Shown here: positions 1 to 4,678 of the stretch, one piece after another
Numbering within the stretch: position 1 is the stretch's first letter
Layout: each line of letters starts with the position of its first letter
From: Candidatus Competibacteraceae bacterium
GTDB lineage: Bacteria > Pseudomonadota > Gammaproteobacteria > Competibacterales > Competibacteraceae
Assembly: GCA_020445005.1 (NCBI GenBank)
Contig: JAGRHM010000541.1
Coordinates: 1 to 6,129 of the forward strand
Reading direction: 5' to 3'
DNA length: 6,129 bases
The notes under the pieces: generated by a model
The model's input: the letters and a program-made list of their open reading frames with translations, nothing else
Told to the model about the DNA's origin: nothing
Databases searched by the model: none
Program-made: the position numbers and the translations under genes

Positions 1-1607
1 GCATCGTCCTCCGGATCGACTATTGCCAGCAACTGGCCCTCGTCGCCTCTATGGCGTTTCAGTACGCGGGCGATTGCAACCTCGCGTTTGCTGTGCGGAA
101 TGGAGGCGTACACCGGCAGACCCAACCGATGCTCGATCTGATCCGGGTCATCGACCGTCACCTGCAACTGGCGGCGCAGAAACACCAACCCCAGCCCCAC
201 TACCAAACCTAGCAGCAGGGCGACCGCCAGCACCAACGCCTTACGCGGTTTCACCGGCTCATCCAGCGCCACGGCAACATCAACAATCCGCACATTGCCC
301 ACCGTACCCGCCCGGGCGACCCGCAACTCTTGCGCGGTAGTCAGCAGGCCAGCGTACAGCCGGGTGTTGACCTCCACATCACGCGCCAACCCGAGAATAT
401 GCTGCTGGGTGATCGGTAGTTTCGACACCTGCGCATCGAGTTTCTCGCGACCGGTCCGCAACCGGCCCAGCTTGGCGTCCAGCGCTTTGAGCAGGGGATG
501 AGCCGAAGTGTAGCGCTGGCGCAGATCATCGCGTTCCTGCTGCAATTTCAGGATTTCGGCGTCGAACTCAACGATGGACTTCAGCACGCTCTGGGTTTCA
601 CTGGTCAGATCGACCGATCCTTCCTGCAAACGATAGGTGTTGTAAGCCGCTTCGGCAGTATCGAGTTGATCTTTCAGCAAGGGCAACTGCGTTTCCAGAA
701 AAGCCAGGGTATTTTCCGATTGCGCCGAGCGGCGTTCGACATTCTGGCGCACATAGGTTTGCAGAATCTCATCCAGAATCTGCGTCAACTGCGCCGGTTG
801 CGGCCCCAACAGGCTGATCTCGATGATACTGGAGCCGCGAGTGCGCTCCTGCGCTGAAAGCTGTTCGAGTAATTCATCAATCGCCGTAATGCGCGAATCG
901 CGCCGCAGTATAAAGTGCGTACCGGGCCGCGCCTTCAGCCGGGAAATGAACAAACTCACTCCACCGCCGGTAGCGCGTTCGCCGACCTGGCCTTCCAGCA
1001 GACGCTGTTCATCCGGGTCGAACAGCGTGAAGCGGCCAGCCTCACCGGCTACCAGGGTCAAATCTTCTCCCAGCAGCGCCGGTGGCGTATCCAGAGCATC
1101 CAGGGTGATTTCTTCGCCACCCCAAGCATAAGTTTCCGCCCCAAGCCAGGGCAGACTGACCCCTTCGCCAGTGTAGTGTCGGGCAATAGCGGCGCCGATC
1201 AGCGGAACATACATCGGTTCGGCATACAAATCGAGTTTGAGCCGATCCACTACTTGGCCCAGCACCATGCGCGATTGCAGTAGCTCCAGTTCAGTGGTGA
1301 CCGGATCGGCCTCATCGCCCTCCAGCATCGGTTTTAATGCAGCCAGCGCGGTTAGACCGCCGCCAAAATTCTGTTCAACTTGCAACAGAGCGTCAGCCTT
1401 GTAGATCGGCGTGGCCAGGAACGCATAGAGTCCGCCTCCCAAGCCGGCGATCAGGATGACCGCAAGGAGAAACCATTTGTATTCCAGTAGGATGGCTAGG
1501 TACTCGCCCAGGTCAATCTCTTCGTCCAGGGCGTCGAAGGATGCGCGTTGGGCTGGGACTGGCGGCGTGGTTCGTTCAAACGCTGGAGCGTCAGACAGGT
1601 CGACCAT
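1..1607 (-). CDS. Wzc/BY-kinase-type polysaccharide co-polymerase (chain-length determinant), partial at the C-terminus
   Basis: Reading from ATG at 1607 gives an open frame of 535 complete codons that runs off the left edge. It is an inner-membrane polysaccharide co-polymerase that sets EPS chain length and couples to the outer-membrane exporter. Residues about 28-120 fit a Wzz domain (EEIDLGEYLAILLEYKW, then TM1 at about 44-64). A long periplasmic part follows, with coiled-coil-like helices at about 275-400. A GNVR-type segment (RDVEVNTRLYAGLL...QELRVARAGTVGNVRIVD, about 409-443) and a proline-bearing TM2 (DEPVKPRKALVLAV, about 449-478) are highly characteristic of Wzc/EpsB proteins. After TM2 comes a cytoplasmic linker ending LLAIVDPEDD, which in family members lies just before the tyrosine-kinase domain. 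The Walker motifs and tyrosine tail would lie outside the window, so kinase activity is inferred. The start overlaps the upstream stop (TGATG), and no clear Shine-Dalgarno is visible, so translational coupling is likely. Confidence 0.93.
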   Translation of the reverse strand, partial: MVDLSDAPAFERTTPPVPAQRASFDALDEEIDLGEYLAILLEYKWFLLAVILIAGLGGGLYAFLATPIYKADALLQVEQNFGGGLTALAALKPMLEGDEADPVTTELELLQSRMVLGQVVDRLKLDLYAEPMYVPLIGAAIARHYTGEGVSLPWLGAETYAWGGEEITLDALDTPPALLGEDLTLVAGEAGRFTLFDPDEQRLLEGQVGERATGGGVSLFISRLKARPGTHFILRRDSRITAIDELLEQLSAQERTRGSSIIEISLLGPQPAQLTQILDEILQTYVRQNVERRSAQSENTLAFLETQLPLLKDQLDTAEAAYNTYRLQEGSVDLTSETQSVLKSIVEFDAEILKLQQERDDLRQRYTSAHPLLKALDAKLGRLRTGREKLDAQVSKLPITQQHILGLARDVEVNTRLYAGLLTTAQELRVARAGTVGNVRIVDVAVALDEPVKPRKALVLAVALLLGLVVGLGLVFLRRQLQVTVDDPDQIEHRLGLPVYASIPHSKREVAIARVLKRHRGDEGQLLAIVDPEDD

Positions 1608-2785
1608 CAACGCACCGGCGCCCGGAACAGCGGGAAGGTGGTGCCCGTCGTATTGAGCAAGGTCGCAGTGGGCAGGATGTTGGTGATCACCCGGTTCCAG
1701 CGCACGACATCCGCGGTATCGACATAGACAATATCGCGAGGCTGCAAGGGAAAGCGATCAGCCAGCAACAGGGCGTCGGGGCTGCGCGAATCAAGATGAT
1801 AAATCTCCGGTTGATCGATCTGACCGCGCATGACAAAAATCTGTTGCGGGTTCGCCGTGGTGTGCAAGACGTCGCCGGCGTCGCCGATGGCCTCGGCCAG
1901 GGTCTTGCGGCGCTTGTTCATGATGAAGGAGCCGGGATTTTGCACTTCGCCCAGCACAAACACCTTGTTGAGCTGGCGATCCGGGACGTTGACGATGTCG
2001 CCCGGCTCTAATGGAATGTTCTGGTCCACCGCGCCATTTTCGTACAACGCTTGCAAATCCACCCGAAAGGTTTGGCCCTGACGGGTCAGGGTAATGTTGG
2101 CGGGGTCGGCCTGCCCGGTGAAGCCATCAGAGCGGTTGATTGCTTCGATGAGGGTCATTGGGATATCCGTGATCTCGCGCAGGCCGGGCTTGACCACTTC
2201 GCCCACCACATAGACCCGCTTGCTACGATAGGCAGCGACGCGCACGTCAAGCTGGACTAATTCAATGAACTTGCTAAGCGGTTGGGTCAACAAATCCCGC
2301 ACCTCGCGCGTCGTCTTGCCCGCGACCGGCACGATACCGACAAAGGGGTAGAAAATGGTGCCGTCTTCGGCAACCACGGTGCCTGCCTGTTCGGCGTTAC
2401 GAAACTCGCCGGTGGGAATGGTCAGTTCGGGGTGTCCCCAGACAATGATGGTCAGGATGTCGCCGGGGCCGATTTTGTAGTCGGAAGCAACCGGCTTGGG
2501 CAGTTCAGCGGGCGGGCGCGGGGTGGCGGCGCGTTCCTGGGCGATGATTAATTCCGCGGTAATCGGCTGGACCTTGACCTCGGCGGGCGCAGCTTCATCG
2601 CCCGGCTTGGGCGGCAGCGTCACCGATGATTCGGTACGCATCTGATAGGTGTTCATGCCTGGCGCGGCGCAGGCGGACAGGAGGAGGGTTGCCGCTAGGA
2701 GGCTCGCTGTCAGTCTGAGGGCGCGCGTCGTTGTCCGGGGAACCGGAACGGGTTGGCGGAGATGTTCATACATCAATAACAGCAT
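1607..2785 (-). CDS. Wza-family outer-membrane polysaccharide export lipoprotein (OPX)
   Basis: This 392-residue protein is an outer-membrane polysaccharide export channel. The N-terminus has a basic stretch (R17-R24), a hydrophobic core (LTASLLAATLLL) and a lipobox L36-S-A-C39, so the mature lipoprotein should begin at Cys39. Residues about 101-190 (YKIGPGDILTIIVWGHPELT...DGTIFYPFVG...VRVAAYRSKRV) form the Poly_export domain. Two SLBB-type repeats follow: about 190-270 (VYVVGEVVKPG... to IPLEPGDIVNVP) and about 274-355 (VFVLGEVQNPGSF... to FPLQPRDIVYVD). The tail (about 358-380, VVRWNRVITNILPTATLL) resembles the amphipathic helix that forms the Wza outer-membrane barrel. Length is normal for the family. 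Met1 or Met5 (ATG at 2773) could be the start, and neither has a strong Shine-Dalgarno. The gene is first in an operon with the Wzc-type gene, overlapping it by one base, and a sigma-54-like promoter lies about 110 bases upstream. Confidence 0.95.
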   Translation of the reverse strand: MLLLMYEHLRQPVPVPRTTTRALRLTASLLAATLLLSACAAPGMNTYQMRTESSVTLPPKPGDEAAPAEVKVQPITAELIIAQERAATPRPPAELPKPVASDYKIGPGDILTIIVWGHPELTIPTGEFRNAEQAGTVVAEDGTIFYPFVGIVPVAGKTTREVRDLLTQPLSKFIELVQLDVRVAAYRSKRVYVVGEVVKPGLREITDIPMTLIEAINRSDGFTGQADPANITLTRQGQTFRVDLQALYENGAVDQNIPLEPGDIVNVPDRQLNKVFVLGEVQNPGSFIMNKRRKTLAEAIGDAGDVLHTTANPQQIFVMRGQIDQPEIYHLDSRSPDALLLADRFPLQPRDIVYVDTADVVRWNRVITNILPTATLLNTTGTTFPLFRAPVR

Positions 2786-2896
2786 AACAAATCTATCCGG
2801 TTAAGGGGTTCTGGTAAGTTCGGGAACAACTTTAGGCCAATTTACCTGAGATTCTATACCAAAATCGGCGAATGTAACGCTCGTTATGAGCGGTTT

Positions 2897-2912
2897 AGCA
2901 ATTTTTATACCA
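2897..2912 (-). promoter_or_regulatory. Candidate sigma-54 (-24/-12) promoter for the export operon
   Basis: Read on the minus strand the bases are TGGTATAAAAATTGCT. They have the invariant GG-N10-GC spacing, a TGG at -24 and a perfect TTGCT at -12, compared with the RpoN consensus TGGCAC-N5-TTGCW. The deviations are the T at position 4 and the T at position 6 of the -24 box. The predicted transcription start is near 2886, giving a leader of about 100 bases before the ATG at 2785. The embedded TATAAA could also act as a sigma-70 -10, but no matching -35 is evident. Confidence 0.55.
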
Positions 2913-2993
2913 CTTCGCAATAGATCCATATCGTTTCTCGATGACAATTAAGCTTTTACCGGAGTGAGCTTGTCGGTGATTCAATAGGTTATC

Positions 2994-3007
2994 GTCTGCC
3001 AGCAGAC
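2994..3007. promoter_or_regulatory. Perfect 14-bp palindrome, candidate operator or enhancer site
   Basis: GTCTGC-CA-GCAGAC has perfect 6-bp arms. Its centre (between 3000 and 3001) lies at about -41.5 relative to a start near 3042 predicted from the TATAAT box on the right. That is the usual place for a class II activator, and that promoter lacks a good -35. The same site is about 114 bp upstream of the predicted leftward sigma-54 start, a normal distance for an enhancer-binding protein. The cognate regulator is not identifiable from the sequence. Confidence 0.4.
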
Positions 3008-3029
3008 TTTTGCGCATGGGTATTTGGTA

Positions 3030-3035
3030 TATAAT
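3030..3035 (+). promoter_or_regulatory. Candidate sigma-70 -10 box of the lipocalin-like gene
   Basis: A perfect TATAAT lies 42 bases before the ATG at 3078. The bases 16-18 bp upstream (around 3006-3013, ACTTTTGC) are a poor -35, so the promoter may need an activator. The predicted start near 3042 also excludes the in-frame TTG at 3024 as the translation start on this transcript. Confidence 0.45.
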
Positions 3036-3077
3036 CGCGGGAACTCTATTACGCGAAACAGGACAGACATCTTTCCT

Positions 3078-4184
3078 ATGTTAATTCACAGTCGCAGCCG
3101 GTCGAGTCGCCGCAGCCGCAGCCGCAGCCGGCGCATGGTTTTTCTCAGTCTGCTGGCGCTGGTTGGACTCCTTTGGGGCCTGCATGAGCTCTGGCGTCAG
3201 GGTCTGCTGCCGGTCAATCAGACTGCCGCCGATGGTTATGAGGTGACTTACACCGCTACGGAGCAGGTCAAGCTCCCTGAAGATGACGCGCCACACCCCC
3301 ACTATATGGAGTGGTGGTATTACAGCGGACATCTTTGGGGATCCGACCAGCGCCGCTACAGCTTCCATTACGCGCTGTTCGTGATCAACAGTCTGGCCAC
3401 CTGGACGGTTGCGCACGCTTCATTTCTTGATCAGGCTAGTGGCCGTCACTACACCGCACAGCGGCGCACCGCCGGCAAGCCGACCACCGACCGGCCAGGT
3501 CAATTCGCTTTTCAGTTGGGCGACTGGCGAATGGCTGGCGGCGATGGCCGCGACACGCTACAGGTAAATGATCCAAAATTCACCCTGAACCTGTCGCTGG
3601 AAAGTCGTGAGCCGCCGGTATTGCAGGGCGGGACAGGTCTGCTGGATTTTCAGCAGGCGGGCTCCAGTTATTACTATTCGCGCCCCCGGATGCGCGCGAC
3701 CGGCATGGCCGGTCTGCCTGGCCAGATGCAGCAGGTCACGGGTCAGGTCTGGTTTGATCATCAATGGGGAGACTTTCGTCCGGCGGCGCTGGGCTGGAAC
3801 TGGTTCGCCTTGCAGCTTGATAACGGAGCCAATGTGATGCTGTACGATCTATTCGACCGCAATGGTAAAACTGTTTTGCGCTCAGGTACTTACACCCTGC
3901 ATGGTGAAACTGTTGTGTTGACGGATGCGGATTTTCGGCTGGCGGCGACCGGGCAATGGACCAGTCCGCAGACGGGCGCAACCTATCCGATGGGCTGGAC
4001 TATCGTCTTGCCAGCCCAGGGTATTAATGTGACGGTGACGCCGGTGATCAAAAATAGTGAGTTCGATGGGCGAACTACGTCCTATCTGGTGTATTGGGAA
4101 GGCGCAGTGACGATTAGCGGGAGCCATCCGGGTCTAGGCTTTGTTGAGCTGAGCGGTTATCTGCAAGAGCCAGGCGCACCTTAA
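3078..4184 (+). CDS. AttH/CrtC-type lipocalin-like protein (COG5621 'predicted secreted hydrolase'), membrane-anchored or exported
   Basis: ATG at 3078 gives 368 residues. An AGGA lies 14 bases upstream, which is a weak ribosome site. An in-frame TTG at 3024 would add 18 residues but sits upstream of the predicted promoter. The N-terminus is extraordinarily Arg/Ser-rich (residues 5-19), followed by one hydrophobic segment (about 20-36), so the body should be periplasmic. The body carries family hallmarks: HYMEWWYYSGHL (about 75-86), FDHQWGDF (226-233), GWNWFALQLDNGANVMLYD (about 239-257), YPMGWTIVLP (303-312) and YWEGAVTISG (about 339-348), ending GFVELSGYL. These match the double-lipocalin AttH/CrtC superfamily, which includes carotenoid 1,2-hydratases. 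His228, Trp230 and Asp257 lie in places resembling the CrtC active site. Family members often sit beside LolCDE-like ABC transporters, but none is seen here. No carotenoid gene is visible either, so the substrate is unknown. Confidence 0.88.
   Translation: MLIHSRSRSSRRSRSRSRRMVFLSLLALVGLLWGLHELWRQGLLPVNQTAADGYEVTYTATEQVKLPEDDAPHPHYMEWWYYSGHLWGSDQRRYSFHYALFVINSLATWTVAHASFLDQASGRHYTAQRRTAGKPTTDRPGQFAFQLGDWRMAGGDGRDTLQVNDPKFTLNLSLESREPPVLQGGTGLLDFQQAGSSYYYSRPRMRATGMAGLPGQMQQVTGQVWFDHQWGDFRPAALGWNWFALQLDNGANVMLYDLFDRNGKTVLRSGTYTLHGETVVLTDADFRLAATGQWTSPQTGATYPMGWTIVLPAQGINVTVTPVIKNSEFDGRTTSYLVYWEGAVTISGSHPGLGFVELSGYLQEPGAP
3094..3134 (+). repeat. CGCAGC hexanucleotide repeat coding a Ser-Arg tract
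   Basis: Three perfect tandem CGCAGC units (3111-3128) follow one imperfect copy (3094-3102) and precede CGGCGC. They encode alternating Ser and Arg immediately before the hydrophobic segment of the lipocalin-like protein. Unit length is six, so any gain or loss would keep the reading frame and change the N-terminus by two residues per unit. Confidence 0.7.
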
Positions 4185-4233
4185 GAGCGCTACACCACAA
4201 CGCGATAGGTTGAGTTCTCCCTTTGCAACAGAA

Positions 4234-4263
4234 CAGAGGGCAGGCTTGCGACCTCTGCTTGTT
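4234..4263 (+). terminator. Possible terminator of the lipocalin-like gene
   Basis: CAGAGG (4234-4239) pairs with CCTCTG (4252-4257), with an inner GCA/TGC pairing in the 12-base loop, and is followed by CTTGTTT. The hairpin lies 50 bases after the stop codon. The stem is short and the T-run is interrupted, so this is a weak candidate. Confidence 0.35.
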
Positions 4264-4306
4264 TCAAAATGAAATGATGTGAAACACCTCCATTTCAATT
4301 TGAAAC
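4261..4306. promoter_or_regulatory. Tandem TTTCA-N3-TGAAA palindromes, candidate regulator binding sites
   Basis: GTTTCAAAATGAAAT (4261-4275) and ATTTCAATTTGAAAC (4292-4306) are each palindromes of the form TTTCA-N3-TGAAA. They are also near-perfect inverted copies of each other (14 of 15). Their centres are 31 bp apart, close to three helical turns, so both sites would face the same side of the helix. A further TGAAAC half-site lies between them (4280-4285). They sit about 200-230 bp upstream of the predicted sigma-54 start near 4500. As RNA the pair could fold into an AU-rich hairpin, but no U-run follows. Confidence 0.5.
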
Positions 4307-4321
4307 ATCACGTCTTCTCAT

Positions 4322-4436
4322 CGGTTGGAGCGCCGGCCCCTTGCGACAATGGCCTGGCTGGTTTTTCCAACCCGTTCCTGATCGGGTCAGTAACTGAATA
4401 TTCAAAGCAAATTCTGTTCCACCAAGGGGCTTTTTT
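4322..4436 (+). other. Dense inverted repeats ending in T6; possible terminator or structured RNA
   Basis: GGTTGG (4323-4328) pairs with CCAACC (4367-4372), enclosing GCCGGCC (4332-4338) paired with GGCCtGGC (4351-4358). ACCCG (4370-4374) pairs with CGGGT (4383-4387). GCCCCTTG (4336-4343) is exactly complementary to CAAGGGGC (4423-4430), which runs directly into TTTTTT (4431-4436). The first and last pairings share bases and so exclude each other, which is attenuator-like logic. TGAATATTCA (4395-4404) is a perfect palindrome inside. No known RNA family is recognised. The 79-base loop makes a simple terminator doubtful. Confidence 0.25.
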
Positions 4437-4473
4437 CGGGGAATCGCGCTGAGCACCGATTTGAATACAGGCA

Positions 4474-4489
4474 TGGTCTAATTCTTGCT
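4474..4489 (+). promoter_or_regulatory. Candidate sigma-54 (-24/-12) promoter for the priming transferase
   Basis: TGGTCTAATTCTTGCT has the required GG-N10-GC spacing, an intact TGG and a perfect TTGCT -12 element. The inner -24 bases (TCT instead of CAC) deviate from consensus. The predicted start is near 4500, leaving a leader of about 175 bases before the ATG at 4675. It resembles the leftward candidate at 2912-2897: both read TGGTNT-N5-TTGCT. Confidence 0.5.
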
Positions 4490-4547
4490 AATAAATTTCG
4501 ATACGTAATGATTTACGGCCCTTTTAGTGGGTTGGAGAGGCTCTGAC

Positions 4548-4564
4548 TGCACTAAAATAGTGCA
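4548..4564. promoter_or_regulatory. NtrC-like palindrome TGCACTA-AAA-TAGTGCA
   Basis: The site has perfect 7-bp arms with a 3-bp centre. It matches the NtrC enhancer consensus, recalled as TGCACCA-N3-TGGTGCA, at 12 of 14 defined positions. The two changes are symmetric and still within the variation recalled for natural sites. It lies about 50-65 bp downstream of the predicted sigma-54 start, not in the usual upstream position. It could therefore act as a displaced enhancer, as a repressor site, or as a small hairpin in the leader RNA. Confidence 0.4.
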
Positions 4565-4660
4565 ATTATCCTAAATTAATGAGTGGTAATCTCGTAAATT
4601 TTTCGGATTAACACTAAGTTCATCTACTGTTCTAAAAACTTAATGTGTAAAAAATTTTAT

Positions 4661-4678
4661 ATGAATAAACTAATATGA
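4661..4678 (+). other. Five-codon mini-ORF overlapping the transferase start
   Basis: ATG at 4661 reads M-N-K-L-I and stops at TGA 4676-4678, which overlaps the transferase ATG (4675-4677) as ATGA. Neither start has a visible Shine-Dalgarno. Terminating ribosomes could restart on the transferase, or this may be a chance ATG in AT-rich DNA. Confidence 0.25.

Larger units (their letters stand above)
2786..3077. promoter_or_regulatory. Divergent control region between the export operon and the lipocalin-like gene
   Basis: This 292-bp AT-richer gap holds no convincing gene. It contains a sigma-54-like promoter facing left (2912 to 2897), a TATAAT -10 facing right (3030-3035) and a perfect palindrome between them (2994-3007). 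Around the predicted leftward start site there is a CGCTC-GTTAT-GAGCG dyad (2878-2892). In the putative leader of the export operon there is a GTTC-GG-GAAC palindrome (2818-2827) nested inside AAGTT/AACTT arms (2816-2832). The last two are short and could be chance. Confidence 0.6.
4185..4674. promoter_or_regulatory. Palindrome-rich intergenic region upstream of the priming transferase
   Basis: This 490-bp stretch has no supported protein gene apart from a five-codon mini-ORF at its end. In order it holds a weak terminator-like hairpin (4234-4263), two TTTCA-N3-TGAAA palindromes (4261-4306), a compact set of GC-rich inverted repeats ending in T6 (4322-4436), a sigma-54-like promoter (4474-4489), a CGTAA-TGAT-TTACG dyad (4504-4517), an NtrC-like palindrome (4548-4564) and a very AT-rich leader (4565-4674). 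The leader lacks a recognisable Shine-Dalgarno. Confidence 0.6.

Noticed and set aside
23..1283. Several plus-strand open frames of 68-122 codons in the left region
   Set aside because: They are shadows of the Wzc-type minus-strand frame, which has clear Wzz and GNVR motifs throughout.
1541..2011. Plus-strand open frame of 156 codons opposite the export genes
   Set aside because: It is antisense to the well-supported OPX and Wzc-type genes, has low-complexity composition typical of GC-rich shadow frames, and no recognisable motif.
3024..3040. Rightward sigma-54 promoter at TGGTATATAATCGC
   Set aside because: The GG to GC spacing is nine, not ten, and the -12 TTGC is missing. The same bases read better as a sigma-70 TATAAT box.
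3024..3077. TTG at 3024 as an upstream start adding 18 residues to the lipocalin-like protein
   Set aside because: It lies upstream of the predicted TATAAT box (3030-3035) and has no ribosome site. The extra residues show no family similarity. ATG 3078 gives a normal charged N-terminus before the hydrophobic segment.
4185..4674. JUMPstart/ops element or a c-di-GMP riboswitch upstream of the transferase
   Set aside because: No GGCGGTAG ops core and no recognisable GEMM motif are present in the interval.
4565..4674. A sigma-54 promoter directly downstream of the NtrC-like palindrome
   Set aside because: There is no GC dinucleotide at all in this stretch, so no -12 element with the required GC can exist there.
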